NCBI GenBank assembly: GCA_000238975.1
Contig: CP002295.1
Location: 558,001-622,000, forward strand
Direction of reading: 5' to 3'
Length of the DNA stretch: 64,000 nt
Source of the DNA: Serratia symbiotica str. 'Cinara cedri'
Lineage (GTDB): Bacteria > Pseudomonadota > Gammaproteobacteria > Enterobacterales > Enterobacteriaceae
Under the pieces are notes generated by a model, which was not told where the DNA came from, made no database searches, and saw only the letters and a program-made list of their open reading frames with translations. A program made the translations under genes and the position numbers. This document shows positions 46,697-57,766 of the stretch, piece by piece. Within the stretch, counting starts at the first letter, position 1; every line of letters begins with the position of its first letter.

Positions 46697-48130
46697 TTAT
46701 ATTAAAAATAATGTTGCCAGGCTAAGGAAGATAAAGAAACCACCAGTATCAGTTAGTGCAGTGATTATTACGCTAGAACCAACTGCTGGATCATGTCCAA
46801 GCTTGAGCATAGTTACTGGGATCACTACCCCCATTAGTGCTGCTACGATTAAATTTATAATAATTGCTAATGTCATTACTCCCCCTATTGCTAGATCTCC
46901 ATATAAAAGCGAAGTTATCACGCCCATGATTCCGCCCCATACAACACCATTAATAATAGCAACCCCAAGTTCTCTAGGTAGTAGGCGTGAAATATTGCAC
47001 TCTTCTATTTGGTGTAATGCTAGCGCACGAACAACCATTGTGATAGTTTGATTGCCTGTATTTCCCCCTATACCAGCAACAATAGGCATTAATGCTGCTA
47101 ATTCAACTAATTGAGAGATGGTCTGCTCAAATAATCCGATCACTCTTGAGGCAATAAACGCTGTACAAAGATTAACTGCTAACCATGTCCAGCGAGTTTT
47201 TACAACTTTGTTTACTGGAGCAAATACATCTTCTGCTGGACTTAATCCACCTAAACGTCGTAAATTGTTATCACTTGCGTTATTTATTACATCGATAATA
47301 TCTTCAATAGTAAGACGCCCTATTAATTCATCTTTTGCGTTAACTACTGGAGCGCTTATTAGGTTATAGCGTTCAAAGGCACTTGCTGCTTTATCGGCCT
47401 TATCTGTAGGTTGAAAGCAAGTAGGGTCATTATCCATAACTGTGTGGACTAATGTCTCTGGATCGTTGAGTAAAACTGTAGTTAGTGGTAACTCACCTAA
47501 TAGTGTGTTTTTACGATTAGTAATGAATATCTTATCTGTAGTATTTGGAAGAATTTTACGCATTCGTAAGAAGCGGTGCACTACGCCAATTGTGACGTCT
47601 GGGCGTACTGTAACTAGTTCAAAATTCATTATACAGCCAACAGTATCTTTGCCGTAGTGGCTAATTTCTCGCACTTGAGCACGTAGTGCTGGTTCAAGAG
47701 ATATTAGTAATCTTTCCATTAGGTTTTGTGGTAAGTATTGCGCTAGGTAGGCTTGTTCATCGACATCTAGTGCTTTGATTGCCTGAATTAGATCTTTATC
47801 CTTCATTTCTTTAATCAATATATCCCATAATGGTTTTGCTACCTCAACCAATGTTTGACCGCGCTTAATGTTACCTACTAGTTGCCATAGCGCTAAGCAT
47901 TCGTCTTGTGGTAATGCTTCTAAGAGGTCCGCTAGATCTGCCGCATGCATATTGTCTAGTAGTTGAGATAGTTCTGTTGTTTGGTCTATTAGATGGTGTT
48001 GACTAGTAGTGATGAGGTTATCTGCATGGTCGCGTATGCTGTAGACTAGATCGGTATTATTTAGTAGTAGTGACATAATATACTGACGATATTCGGCTAC
48101 TTTTTTAACGTTATGTGTAGCGATAGACAT
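46697..48130 (-). CDS. mgtE: Magnesium channel MgtE
   Basis: MgtE is a Mg2+-gated channel of the inner membrane. The 477-residue protein has the family order: an N-terminal superhelical domain (MHAADLADLLEALPQDE near residue 85), a CBS pair (VGVVHRFLRM, ERYNLISAPVV with LIGRLTIEDIIDVI) and five C-terminal membrane helices. Pore signatures are PIVAGIGGNTGNQTITMVVRAL near residue 345, where bacterial MgtE has GGNAGTQ, and VIITALTDTGGFFIFL near the end, which holds the conserved pore Asp. AAGGA lies six bases before the ATG. ppx is upstream on the same strand at a distance of 641 bases. E. coli lacks this gene. Related enterobacteria such as Serratia and Yersinia carry mgtE, from memory. Confidence 0.95.
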   Translation of the reverse strand: MSIATHNVKKVAEYRQYIMSLLLNNTDLVYSIRDHADNLITTSQHHLIDQTTELSQLLDNMHAADLADLLEALPQDECLALWQLVGNIKRGQTLVEVAKPLWDILIKEMKDKDLIQAIKALDVDEQAYLAQYLPQNLMERLLISLEPALRAQVREISHYGKDTVGCIMNFELVTVRPDVTIGVVHRFLRMRKILPNTTDKIFITNRKNTLLGELPLTTVLLNDPETLVHTVMDNDPTCFQPTDKADKAASAFERYNLISAPVVNAKDELIGRLTIEDIIDVINNASDNNLRRLGGLSPAEDVFAPVNKVVKTRWTWLAVNLCTAFIASRVIGLFEQTISQLVELAALMPIVAGIGGNTGNQTITMVVRALALHQIEECNISRLLPRELGVAIINGVVWGGIMGVITSLLYGDLAIGGVMTLAIIINLIVAALMGVVIPVTMLKLGHDPAVGSSVIITALTDTGGFFIFLSLATLFLI

Positions 48131-48771
48131 AGTATTCCTTATTAGGTGGAGTAGTACTCAGGCTGGGTTTATTGTTAATAGAGAAAGGTGTTGTATAGGT
48201 GTAATTAGGTGAAATGCGTTGGTTTTATGGTCAGTCATTTTAACTTTATTAACTGACTATATAATACTGTAACAGGTAGTAAGGATTTTTTAAGATTACC
48301 AAACTAAAGAGCATACTTAATCTGATAGATTATTAATCATTATCCATAATGATAAAAATTATCTATAATGATAGATTTGATAAATGTAATGCATTTAAGT
48401 AATAAAACTATTTTATTATTATATTGTGATTTATTTTTCTTATATGTACTCTATGATACTAATCTAGTTATTATACTAATTTAGTATATAACTTGATAGT
48501 TAAAAAATGTACTTAAATCACAGATAGTGAAAATTATAGATAGTGATAATAATTATTATTGATTTAGTATTGATACGAAGTATATTGTAGTTTTGGTAAA
48601 AACATTTAATTTATAAATAAAATATGTTATCTAGATTACTAGATTCATGCATTAGCTTATTTGTGCTATTATTGTATGATTTTAGTTTGCAATATTTTCT
48701 TAGTGAATTACTTTTGCAATATTTTCTTAGTGAATTACTTAATATATTCTAGTTTGGATATATTAAGTATC
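48131..48771. other. Spacer between ppx and mgtE with tandem duplication
   Basis: About 640 bases within the same-strand run purM to mgtE. It contains the exact 27-base tandem duplication at 48687-48740. No gene and no Mg2+-responsive riboswitch fold was recognised upstream of mgtE. Confidence 0.55.
48687..48740. repeat. 27-bp perfect tandem duplication
   Basis: Two identical 27-base copies, 48687-48713 and 48714-48740, both beginning TTGCAATATTTTC. They lie just beyond the 3' end of ppx. The identity of the copies suggests recent duplication. Confidence 0.95.
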
Positions 48772-50301
48772 TTAAGCATCTATCTCTTTAATCATCAGTT
48801 TCCAGTTTACAACATCTCTCCAATAAGCCTGTTCACGTTCAAGGTCTAACTGTATTAGGTGGTTTTGTGCTAAATATCCATACGGGAAGTATATTGTCCA
48901 ATGATTATTATACGTGCTGAGATGTAAAGTTGTTGGTATTAAGGTTGATTGGCGCTGGTTATTAAGTAGGATACTTAGGCGTAATATTTGAATTAGTGGT
49001 AGGTAATGCTTTTTCTTAAATAGATTCAGATGTGGCAATTCTTCTAGCTTAATCGCTTTTCGGTGTAAACGTACTAGCGCTGCTAGTAGTAATTGTTGTT
49101 CTTGGTTGAATCCCGGTAGGTTAGAATGTTGAAGAATGTAGGCAGAGTGGCGTTGCATGCCGTTTTGATTTATGCTTAATCCAACTTCATGCAGCATAGC
49201 AGCCCATTTGAGCAACGCTTCTAATTGCGGGCGCACTAGTTTGCTATTTTGTATCATCCACTCTGAATATAATAATTCAGTAGTTTTGAGCACTCTTTGG
49301 GCTTGTTCGTGGTCAATATTATAATGATCAGCTAGGCTTTTAGCGGTCCTACTTCGGATGTCTTGATGGCGAAATCGTCCTTCCATTTCATACAATACAC
49401 CTTCACGTAATGCACCGTCGGAAAGGTGTAGTTTGCTGATAACTAGCGCATCAAATACGCCACATAAGATAGCTAAACCAGCTACGAATACTGGCTGTCG
49501 TTCTTCTGATAATCCTGGCAGTGTTAATGAACTAAAATGTTTATATAGCATCACTTGTTCAGCGAGCATCTCTAATCGTTCCAATGTAATTAGTCCATCT
49601 TTCTTACCCATCGCTATCAATACTTCATGAGTAGCCTTAATTGTACCAGAAGCGCCGAGTACATGCTCCCAGCCTTGAATACGATATTGCCAGGCTAAAG
49701 GTTTTAGCTTTTGCGCCGCTGCCATACGCGCACGTTGGAAGTTTTTTTTATTAATGTCCCCGCTAGGAAAGAATATTTGTGCAAAGCTAACACAGCCCAT
49801 ACGGCGACTCTCTGCTAATATTGGTTCAAAGTCTTCTCCAATAACTAATTCAGTAGAGCCACCACCAATATCAATCACTAGCTTACGGCCTTTTTCTGGT
49901 TGGGTGTGCGCCACGCCCATAAAAATTAAGCGTGCTTCTTCTTGACCAGCAATAATTTCTATTGGATAGGGAATGATCTTTGCAGCACGTGTGAGAAATA
50001 CTTCTACATTTACTGCTTTGCGCAGAGTTTGAGTACCGACAATCGTTACATTATTCGCCGGAAAACCACGTAGTCGTTCAGCGAATAGCGCTAAGCAATT
50101 TAGGCCTCTAGTTATCGCTTCTTCATTAAGCATATTATTACTATCTAATCCCTCGGCAAGGATTACACGTTGTTTTAATCTGCTCAGTACCTGTAATGAT
50201 CCGTTAACAACGCGAGCTATGACCATATGGAAGCTATTGGAGCCTAGATCGATAGCAGCAAGTTCTTGTGGTTTATCAGTGATATTGGTTAATATCGACA
50301 T
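48772..50301 (-). CDS. ppx: Exopolyphosphatase
   Basis: Ppx removes terminal phosphates from polyphosphate and belongs to the Ppx/GppA branch of the actin-like ATPase fold. The 509 residues are close to E. coli (513). The N-terminal phosphate loop [17 protein letters not shown] and the second nucleotide motif [15 protein letters not shown] are intact. [15 protein letters not shown] and the C-terminal HD-like helical region with [12 protein letters not shown] follow. AGGT lies about nine bases before the ATG. It starts 13 bases after ppk ends on the same strand, as in the E. coli ppk-ppx operon. The pair gives reversible polyphosphate storage. The gene shows no damage. Confidence 0.96.
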   Translation of the reverse strand: MSILTNITDKPQELAAIDLGSNSFHMVIARVVNGSLQVLSRLKQRVILAEGLDSNNMLNEEAITRGLNCLALFAERLRGFPANNVTIVGTQTLRKAVNVEVFLTRAAKIIPYPIEIIAGQEEARLIFMGVAHTQPEKGRKLVIDIGGGSTELVIGEDFEPILAESRRMGCVSFAQIFFPSGDINKKNFQRARMAAAQKLKPLAWQYRIQGWEHVLGASGTIKATHEVLIAMGKKDGLITLERLEMLAEQVMLYKHFSSLTLPGLSEERQPVFVAGLAILCGVFDALVISKLHLSDGALREGVLYEMEGRFRHQDIRSRTAKSLADHYNIDHEQAQRVLKTTELLYSEWMIQNSKLVRPQLEALLKWAAMLHEVGLSINQNGMQRHSAYILQHSNLPGFNQEQQLLLAALVRLHRKAIKLEELPHLNLFKKKHYLPLIQILRLSILLNNQRQSTLIPTTLHLSTYNNHWTIYFPYGYLAQNHLIQLDLEREQAYWRDVVNWKLMIKEIDA

Positions 50302-50314
50302 ATTAGATGACCTA

Positions 50315-52375
50315 TTATCTTGTTTGTTCTAAGGCTTTTAGATATTCATAAATAGCGATTTGAGCACGTATTTTACGTCGGTTACCGCGTGGTACGTATT
50401 TATTTCTTAGATTTTTATCTAGATAACGAGCTTTGACTGTATCACTAAATAGAATCTCTAGAATATCTAGAACGTGTTGTTTCAATGTTGGGTCTAGCAG
50501 TAATACTGCTACTTCGATACGATAATCTATGTTGCGGGTCATCCAATCCGCTGAGGAAAGATAAACTATTGTATTACCTTTATTAGTAAAAACGTATACC
50601 CGATCATGCTCTAGATAATGATCAACTATACTAATTACTTGAATATTGTCACTGATACCTGGTAAATGTGGAATTAAAGAACACATTCCGCGTACTAATA
50701 GGCGTATTTTTACTCCAGTAGCAGAGGCATTATATAATCTATCCACCAATAATTTATCAACTAAATTATTGATTTTAAGTACAATACCAGCTTTTTTTCC
50801 AGCTTGCGCATTAGCTATTTCATTATCTATTAGTTGATATAATTTTATTCGTGAGTTCTGTGGTGATACTAATAAGTTATGAAATGTTACTGGTCGATAT
50901 GGATTTTCAATAAAGTTAAATACTCTGTGTACTTCTTTAGTAATTCGCGAGTCCGCTGTTAACAGTGAATAGTCGGTGTAGCGACGTGCAGTCTTTTCAT
51001 TAAAATTACCAGTTCCTATATGAGCATAATGTATGATTGTTGTTCCTTCACGACGTGTAATTAGAAATAGTTTTGCGTGGATTTTTAATCCTGGTGCTGA
51101 GAAGATAACATAAACTCCAGCTTGTGTTAGGCACTTTGCCCAGTGACTATTTGCTGCCTCATCAAATCGTGCATAAAGTTCTACTACTACTGTTATCTTT
51201 TTACCATTGCGTGCAGCATGGATCATTGATTCGATAATGCGTGAATTTTTCGCTACGCGATAAATATTGATTTTTATAGTGAGTACGCTAGGATCAAATG
51301 ATGCTTGGAGTAGTAGTTCTAGTACATGTTCAAATGTGTGGTATGGATAATATAGTAGCACATCTTTTTTACGGATAGCATCAAAGCCATTACGGAAGCG
51401 GTCAAACCAAGCATGGCGTAGTTGTGGTCGTGGTTTATTAATTAGTTTGTCTTTGCCAACACTAGGAAAATTCATGAAGTCTTTGAAATTATGGTAGCGA
51501 GCACCAGCAATGACTGAATCGTAGTGTGAAATACCTAAATTATTACACAGTAATTTGATCATTGAAGGTGGCATATCACTTTGATAAACAAAACGTACTG
51601 GTTCTGCAGTGAGGCGTTGCTTGAATATAGAAGATAGTGGTGTTAATAAACTGGTTTCCATCTTGAAGAGTAGATCATATTCTGCATGGCGGGTAATTTT
51701 GATTGAGTAAGCGTTAAGTGCACTATAATTAATGCAACTCTTAAATATATCGTCTAGGCAGTAGCGTAAAATGTTATCTAGTAGAATTATAGGCTTATGT
51801 TTGCGTGATACTTCTGTTGGTAGATTTATGAAACGTGACACCTTGTCTGACGGGATTTCCAGTAGCGCATATTCTATGTGTTTGCCTTGTACAATTTCTA
51901 TAGCTAGATAGGTGCAATTATCCTTCAAGAGTTGCGCTAGATTAGTGTTATGATTTATTAAGATTGGATTTATATATTGATATAACTGCTGTTTAAAATA
52001 TTGTCTTAGCCATATTTTCTGATTTTCTGATATTTGATGTTCGTTGACCAAGAATATTTTATTCTGTGCCATTTCCAGTAGTATATTATTATATAAATTT
52101 TCAAATTTTTGATTAGTTTTTAGTACCTTGGCCCGAATTTTTTTTAGTAGGTAGCATGGGTTATTAGTGTAGCCGTGATCTTCACGAATCAAGATGTGTC
52201 GTTTGAGGTCAGCAAAACGCACTTTATAGAATTCGTCTAGGTTGTTAGAGTAAATACCTAGAAAACGTAAGCGCTCAAGTAGTGGGTTACTCTTATCTGC
52301 AGCTTCCTGCAATACACGTTCATTAAAGGATAACCAGCTTAGTTCTTTTTCAATGTAGAGCTTTTCTTTACCCAT
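50315..52375 (-). CDS. ppk: Polyphosphate kinase
   Basis: Ppk polymerises the ATP gamma-phosphate into inorganic polyphosphate at the membrane. Starting at ATG 52375 the protein has 686 residues (E. coli 688) and begins [20 protein letters not shown], matching E. coli. An upstream in-frame ATG at 52387 would add four residues without homology. The two phospholipase-D-like active-site histidines are present: [11 protein letters not shown] near residue 430 and [11 protein letters not shown] near 590. Other blocks are [48 protein letters not shown] and [20 protein letters not shown] at the C-terminus. ppx follows after 13 bases. The gene is intact. Confidence 0.97.
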   Translation of the reverse strand: MGKEKLYIEKELSWLSFNERVLQEAADKSNPLLERLRFLGIYSNNLDEFYKVRFADLKRHILIREDHGYTNNPCYLLKKIRAKVLKTNQKFENLYNNILLEMAQNKIFLVNEHQISENQKIWLRQYFKQQLYQYINPILINHNTNLAQLLKDNCTYLAIEIVQGKHIEYALLEIPSDKVSRFINLPTEVSRKHKPIILLDNILRYCLDDIFKSCINYSALNAYSIKITRHAEYDLLFKMETSLLTPLSSIFKQRLTAEPVRFVYQSDMPPSMIKLLCNNLGISHYDSVIAGARYHNFKDFMNFPSVGKDKLINKPRPQLRHAWFDRFRNGFDAIRKKDVLLYYPYHTFEHVLELLLQASFDPSVLTIKINIYRVAKNSRIIESMIHAARNGKKITVVVELYARFDEAANSHWAKCLTQAGVYVIFSAPGLKIHAKLFLITRREGTTIIHYAHIGTGNFNEKTARRYTDYSLLTADSRITKEVHRVFNFIENPYRPVTFHNLLVSPQNSRIKLYQLIDNEIANAQAGKKAGIVLKINNLVDKLLVDRLYNASATGVKIRLLVRGMCSLIPHLPGISDNIQVISIVDHYLEHDRVYVFTNKGNTIVYLSSADWMTRNIDYRIEVAVLLLDPTLKQHVLDILEILFSDTVKARYLDKNLRNKYVPRGNRRKIRAQIAIYEYLKALEQTR

Positions 52376-52565
52376 TAGTATGCCCATGTAACCGAAAAAA
52401 GATCCGTATTTCTATGGTTAGATACTGCTTAATGTCATGAGATAGGCACAGATGCTTCTATCTACCTTTTTGTGTGAAAGAGTGCCTGTAGCATTAGTGA
52501 TTACCACAGGACGTATTATGGTTGATTATTTTAATTTAAATAATAAAATCTTGTTTTTATAATTT

Positions 52566-53117
52566 TCACTTTACTGTAAGTTGATCGTGATTTGTCTTAA
52601 ATTGCTCCTGGTACTGAGATTGAAAAATACACATGCGTAACACCGTACGATATTCGCCACTAACAAAGAATTCATTTATCAGTTCCCCTTCTATATTAAA
52701 TCCTAAGTTGCTATATATATGGATTGCCTTGGTATTTTCTTTGTCAACAATTAAGTATAGTTTATATAAGTTAAGCACTGAGAAGCCATAATCCATTGCT
52801 AGTAGAGTGGCACTACTAGCATAGCCTTTTCCTTGGTGTACTGGATCTATAATGATCTGGAATTCTGCGCGACGATGGATATGATTGATCTCCACTAGTT
52901 CCACTAGTCCAACTTTATTGTTTTGGTGCTCAATGATAAAGCGTCTTTCGCTCTGATCATGAATGTGTTTATCGTAAAGATCAGCGAGTTCCACAAAGGC
53001 CTCGTAAGGTTCTTCAAACCAATAACGCATTATATTGGCATTATTTTCCATCTGGTGGACGAATGCTAAATCGTCTTTTTCTAATGGACGCAGTCTTACG
53101 CTATAAGTGCTAGACAT
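52566..53117 (-). CDS. speG: Spermidine N1-acetyltransferase
   Basis: SpeG acetylates spermidine and spermine with acetyl-CoA, lowering polyamine toxicity. The 183 residues match E. coli SpeG (186). GNAT-fold features are visible: [58 protein letters not shown], the acetyl-CoA loop region [11 protein letters not shown], and [20 protein letters not shown] with [18 protein letters not shown] lies six bases before the ATG. It sits between purN and ppk, an arrangement that differs from E. coli. The gene looks functional. Confidence 0.96.
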   Translation of the reverse strand: MSSTYSVRLRPLEKDDLAFVHQMENNANIMRYWFEEPYEAFVELADLYDKHIHDQSERRFIIEHQNNKVGLVELVEINHIHRRAEFQIIIDPVHQGKGYASSATLLAMDYGFSVLNLYKLYLIVDKENTKAIHIYSNLGFNIEGELINEFFVSGEYRTVLRMCIFQSQYQEQFKTNHDQLTVK

Positions 53118-53357
53118 TTATATTCCTCTTGAATTATAAAATAATGCGCAGTATAAATTCTGAGTAAGAACTATTATTAAAAATATAGAGTAAAAGTAAT
53201 CGTAGTATATGTGTATTTTATTGATTTTTATCAACTTACTTTGCATTTTATAAGTTAAGATGTCTTTAGATATCTTATTATTTTAGATTTTTAGCTATTA
53301 CCCAAATAATAAACGATAACTAATTCTTTAATTAGTCATTAATAGGGAGATATATAA

Positions 53358-54020
53358 CTATATAGATATAGCTTTCTGTGATTCATTATTGGAATACTTT
53401 GTATCAGTTAGGCACTTACCGTCTAACCATGCGGCATTTTTACGCATTATTAGTCTATTGGTAACAAACCAATTTACTACTATTGGATACAGTATATGTT
53501 CTTGGGCTTGTATTCGCGTAATTACATCATTTTCTTTGTCATCGGCAAAGATAGGTATCTTAGCCTGTAATATCACTGGCCCGTTATCTAGTTGTTCAGT
53601 AACAAAATGTACTGAGGTTCCGTGTTCTTTGTCGTTATTTTTTATCACTTGATGATAGGTGTGTAGTCCAGGGTATTTTGGTAGCAAGGAGGGGTGTATA
53701 TTTAGTATACGGCCAACATAACGTAATACAAACTGTGGGCTTAAGATGCGCATATAACCAGCTAATACCAATAGATCAGGTTTATATGGGTCAATGATGT
53801 TAGCTAAGGTAGCATCAAACATAGTACGATTATGATAATTATTATCGTCTAGTACGTGTGTTGCGATACCTGCCGCACGCGCACGATGAAGACCGTAAGC
53901 CTGTGCCTTGTTGCTGCAAACTGCAACAATCTTAGCAATAATTAATCCTTGTTGACAGGCATTAATGAGTGCTTGAAGATTACTCCCGTGACCAGAAATT
54001 AACACTACAATCTTTTTCAT
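53358..54020 (-). CDS. purN: Phosphoribosylglycinamide formyltransferase
   Basis: PurN transfers a formyl group from 10-formyltetrahydrofolate to glycinamide ribonucleotide, the third step of purine synthesis. The protein has 220 residues (E. coli 212). The substrate loop is [12 protein letters not shown] near residue 8. The catalytic Asn and His are in [18 protein letters not shown] near residue 105, and the catalytic Asp in [13 protein letters not shown] near 144. The final residues differ from E. coli and are slightly longer. The ATG overlaps the purM stop by four bases (ATGA), indicating translational coupling. Confidence 0.97.
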   Translation of the reverse strand: MKKIVVLISGHGSNLQALINACQQGLIIAKIVAVCSNKAQAYGLHRARAAGIATHVLDDNNYHNRTMFDATLANIIDPYKPDLLVLAGYMRILSPQFVLRYVGRILNIHPSLLPKYPGLHTYHQVIKNNDKEHGTSVHFVTEQLDNGPVILQAKIPIFADDKENDVITRIQAQEHILYPIVVNWFVTNRLIMRKNAAWLDGKCLTDTKYSNNESQKAISI

Positions 54021-55057
54021 CTACTTATTAGTACTTGTTTCGTGCCATTAGAGGCAGTAAGATTACCGATCTTCCATGCATTTTCTCCAGATGAATTTAG
54101 TAGTACTAGCGCTGTTTCTACCTTTATACTTGGTAGAGCAATTATCATACCTACGCCGCAGTTAAAGGTACGATACATCTCGTAGCAGCTAAGTTTACCA
54201 GCTTGTTGTAACCAATGGAATATTGCAGGCCATTGCCAACTAGTTTCATCAATGACTGCTGTGATATTTGCTGGAAGCATGCGTGGAATATTTTCCCAAA
54301 AACCGCCTCCAGTAATATGAGCTATGGCGTGTACATCAATTTTTTTAATTAGTTCTAATATTGATCTCACATAAATTTTAGTTGGAGCTAATAGGTGATC
54401 TATTAGCATTTTTCCTGCTAACAGGGTATTTGTAGGGTCAGTGTTATTCACTTCTAGGATTTTACGTACTAATGAGTAGCCATTAGAGTGCGGCCCGGAG
54501 GAGCTAAGTGCAATCAAGGCATCTCCGGGTCTCACTAAGTTATTATTAATAATATTGGATTTTTCAACTACTCCTACACAGAAGCCAGCTATATCATAGT
54601 CCGTAGTATTGTACATGCCAGGCATTTCAGCAGTTTCACCACCTACTAATGCACAGCCAGATATCTTGCATCCTTTAACAATACCTGTGATAACACTGGC
54701 GGCGATACTTATATTAAGTTTGCCGGTAGCGTAGTAATCAAGGAAGAATAGTGGCTCAGCGCCTTGCACTACTAGATCGTTCACGCACATAGCAACTAGA
54801 TCAATACCTATTGTATCATGGCATTTTAGATCTATAGCTAGACGTAATTTGGTTCCTACTCCATCAGTAGTGGAAACTAGCACTGGGTCTCGGTATTGTT
54901 GCGGTAATGTACAAAGTGCACTAAACATACCTATACCACTTATTACTTCAGGGCGTGTTGTCTGTGTAACAATACCTTTAATATGATCTACTAAAATATT
55001 GCTATTATCAATATCGACACCTGCCTCCTTATAACTAAGAGGTTTTTTATTGATCAA
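54017..55057 (-). CDS. purM: Phosphoribosylformylglycinamidine cyclo-ligase (AIR synthetase)
   Basis: PurM closes the imidazole ring to form aminoimidazole ribonucleotide with ATP. The protein has 346 residues (E. coli 345). Conserved blocks are [91 protein letters not shown] and [15 protein letters not shown]. The start is a TTG at 55057: it aligns exactly with the E. coli N-terminus and has AAGGA seven bases upstream. purN follows with a four-base overlap. upp, which is divergent in E. coli, is absent from the spacer upstream. PurM and PurN together imply that the purine pathway may be retained, but other pur genes are not visible here. Confidence 0.97.
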   Translation of the reverse strand: MINKKPLSYKEAGVDIDNSNILVDHIKGIVTQTTRPEVISGIGMFSALCTLPQQYRDPVLVSTTDGVGTKLRLAIDLKCHDTIGIDLVAMCVNDLVVQGAEPLFFLDYYATGKLNISIAASVITGIVKGCKISGCALVGGETAEMPGMYNTTDYDIAGFCVGVVEKSNIINNNLVRPGDALIALSSSGPHSNGYSLVRKILEVNNTDPTNTLLAGKMLIDHLLAPTKIYVRSILELIKKIDVHAIAHITGGGFWENIPRMLPANITAVIDETSWQWPAIFHWLQQAGKLSCYEMYRTFNCGVGMIIALPSIKVETALVLLNSSGENAWKIGNLTASNGTKQVLISR

Positions 55058-56574
55058 TGCATAGTCCTTAAAATAATTTGTAATTTTAATATTATTTTGC
55101 TGGTATTAGTATTTTATAATAGGTAACTCTGATTCTAGCATTGTATGTCAGTGTTTACGAGTAGCCCCTAAATTAGTTTTGTTTTGCATTTTTGATTAAA
55201 ATTAATACTTAATTTTTTAATTTATTATTATTTTATCATTACTATATGGTTGTAAAAATATAGTATAATTTAATAATTTTATTTTTAATTAATCTGTATG
55301 ACATTAAGTAATAAAGCTTTTCCCATGAAACATTTACATACATACTATAAAATTAGCCTTATGCGTGAATATAATATGTATACTAAATATTGACGTAATT
55401 TAGCCTTTACAGTGGGTTACGTACTCACTTATGAAGCCTTTATTTATTGAGAGGTTAAATAGCTAATATTTATAGTAATAATGGATTGGTTTAAGTGAAT
55501 TAATTATGTACTTATATAGCGTTTGCATAAGTACGCAATGCAGTACTAACTTATAGTTAGTCAGCTAAGCTATGATATATAGATAGAGAATACATATAAT
55601 ACATAACATACAGTATATATGCTGTATATATTTAACTAGTATTACTATTTTTATAGTGATAAAAATATTAGAGAAGGATTTAGATCTTAAGGATACATAA
55701 TTAATAAAAAAATAAGTTTTAATGTTGCTATATATGATGAGTGTACTTATTATATTTTAATATGACTTATATAAATGTAATAATTAGCACTAGATCCACA
55801 GTGTGTAGATAGATTATTGGCTCGTTATAAATATCATGAAATAATAGGTTAACGCGATTCCTTATCTTACTATTGTAAGTTTACTATTCATTTTAGTAAA
55901 TTGTAGTTTTTCTTTATAGTGTATCATTCAAGGATAATTTATCATCTAAGTAATTTAAATTATTATATTTTGATGTTGTTTAGGTTATAGGTAGGTTACC
56001 TTATGATCTATTACACTTTTTTATTACTTGAATCCCTAGCTGTGTTAGAGATTTAGGTTGGTAATTATGTATATATTATGTTATTAGGAACACTTGCTTA
56101 TCATTTTAACTAAGCTTTATCAACAATATTGCGCTTATACTCGTAGCTAGTATAAATTACTTGTTAATTATCTATTTATTAGGGAATCTTTCTTATTAAA
56201 ATATTCGATAATATAATGGTGTTCATCATGATACCATGATGGTAATAGTATAAAGTTGTTTTGTAGAAGGATTATCTACTGCGGTTATTTTATTTTCCTT
56301 TTGCTGCAGGCTTTTGCTGTAAGCTAATGGTTTTCACTATTATTGTTTTGTTGGCGTGCTATCGCTGAGTACTAATTTGATAGTACTTTTGATGCTGACC
56401 TTTTTATCCATGCTATGCTACTTTATTTAGTTAGTAGTCAAGGTTTTAATGGTGTCTTGACATCAGATGATGTTAATTTTTTTTGTTGGTAGTATGCTGA
56501 TTTTATTTAATCATAAGTTTTGGGATAATGGTAGGTATATGTTTTATCAGCAGCATACCACTGTTATTGTTACA
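55058..56574. other. Spacer between bamC and purM, possibly with bamC remains
   Basis: About 1.5 kb. The end nearest bamC (about 56280-56574) is somewhat richer in G+C than the rest and may hold eroded bamC 3' sequence, for example a TIIPKL segment resembling the family's TLWPQV. This is weak. purC, which follows bamC in E. coli, was not recognised. Confidence 0.45.
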
Positions 56575-56868
56575 TTATTCGTGTAAACCGTTTAGTAACT
56601 CCAAAGGTTGTACTGGTGGGTAAATATCTATCTGTTTGTCAACATTATCTGTCAATGGAATAGATGGTATATTGTAGTTATTATTTTGTGCTGGTAGGAT
56701 AAAATCAGGAGGTACATTTAATACTTTAAGTGATTCGGCGCGAAAATATGCTTCGTTGTTACTTATTTTGTGCTTGTTATTTTCATTGTTACTACAACCT
56801 GTTAGTAGTATAATTATTGAACAGTTAATGACTTTTGTCATTGTTAATTTTTTTAATAAATAAACCAT
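56575..56868 (-). CDS. bamC: Truncated BamC lipoprotein, N-terminal part only
   Basis: BamC is a lipoprotein of the outer-membrane beta-barrel assembly complex. An unstructured N-terminal stretch binds BamD and is followed by two helix-grip domains. Here the product is only 97 residues against 344 in E. coli. The signal peptide with lipobox LTGC (Cys near residue 25, then SNN) and the N-terminal stretch (NNEAYFRAESLKVLNVPPDF to VDKQIDIYPPVQPLELLNG) follow E. coli, which has [20 protein letters not shown] and RPPAQPLALVSG. The frame ends just where the first folded domain would begin. AAGGA is six bases before the ATG, and dapA ends ten bases upstream, as in E. coli. It is either a minimal functional form or a pseudogene. 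Confidence 0.85.
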   Translation of the reverse strand: MVYLLKKLTMTKVINCSIIILLTGCSNNENNKHKISNNEAYFRAESLKVLNVPPDFILPAQNNNYNIPSIPLTDNVDKQIDIYPPVQPLELLNGLHE

Positions 56869-56878
56869 TAAATTTCCT

Positions 56879-57766
56879 TTAGTATTTTAGTAAACCAGCA
56901 TTTTTTAGCGCACGCTCTACCACCATACGGGCAGTACCACTCAACGGTGTCATCGGCAGACGTAACGTATCAGTTTTTAATAATTTCAGCGCCATGCAAG
57001 CCCATTTTACTGGGATAGGGTTTGATTCCACAAATAAATTTTGATGTAATGGCATCAAATTTTGATTTAAGCGGTATGCTTTTGTAAAGTGTCCTTGGGA
57101 TGCTAATGTACAAAGCTGTGCCATTTCACGCGCTGCTACGTTAGCTGTAACAGAAATAATTCCTTTACCACCTAATTTCATAAAGTCTAAGCCACTAACG
57201 TCATCGCCACTTAGTAAGATGAAATCTTCATCATCGACATGTTGTTTAATTTGGTTAACACGGCTCAAGTTTCCTGTTGCTTCTTTAATAGCAACAATAT
57301 TATTTATTTTTGCCAGCCTTGCAACTGTCTCGGGTAACAAATCACAGCCAGTGCGTGATGGCACATTATAGAGAATCTGTGGTAGTGTAGTGCTTTCTGC
57401 TATTGCTTTAAAGTGCTGATATAATCCTTCTTGAGTTGGCTTATTATAGTATGGCGTCACTGTTAGACATCCTACTATACCAGTACCAGTAAAACAGTGA
57501 GTAAGTGAAATGGCTTCAGTAGTGGCATTAGCGCCAGTTCCAGCAATCACCGGAATTCGCCCATCAGCTAATTCTAGTGTCTGTAATACTACATGAATAT
57601 GTTCATCATGAGTAAGTGTTGCAGATTCGCCAGTAGTCCCAACGGACACAATTGCTGCTGTTCCACTAGCTACATGATAATCAATTATTTTTTTTAAGCT
57701 TACGTGATCAATAATGCCTTTATTGTCCATTGGAGTAACTAGTGCAACAATACTTCCGGTAAACAT
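56879..57766 (-). CDS. dapA: 4-hydroxy-tetrahydrodipicolinate synthase
   Basis: DapA condenses pyruvate and aspartate semialdehyde, the committed step of the diaminopimelate/lysine pathway that feeds peptidoglycan. The protein has 295 residues (E. coli 292). Signatures are [13 protein letters not shown] at the start, [17 protein letters not shown] near 40, the catalytic Tyr in [17 protein letters not shown] near 133 and the Schiff-base Lys in [15 protein letters not shown] near 161. [20 protein letters not shown] follows. AAGGGG lies about eight bases before the ATG. bamC follows after ten bases. The gene is intact. Confidence 0.97.
   Translation of the reverse strand: MFTGSIVALVTPMDNKGIIDHVSLKKIIDYHVASGTAAIVSVGTTGESATLTHDEHIHVVLQTLELADGRIPVIAGTGANATTEAISLTHCFTGTGIVGCLTVTPYYNKPTQEGLYQHFKAIAESTTLPQILYNVPSRTGCDLLPETVARLAKINNIVAIKEATGNLSRVNQIKQHVDDEDFILLSGDDVSGLDFMKLGGKGIISVTANVAAREMAQLCTLASQGHFTKAYRLNQNLMPLHQNLFVESNPIPVKWACMALKLLKTDTLRLPMTPLSGTARMVVERALKNAGLLKY

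Noticed and set aside
48131-48771. Mg2+ riboswitch upstream of mgtE
   Set aside because: M-box riboswitches have a long G+C-containing conserved core. Nothing comparable is visible, and such elements are mainly known from other bacterial groups.
46761-49945. Several open frames of 60-96 codons on the plus strand opposite mgtE and ppx
   Set aside because: They are antisense to well-conserved genes, and their openness follows from the codon bias of the real genes.
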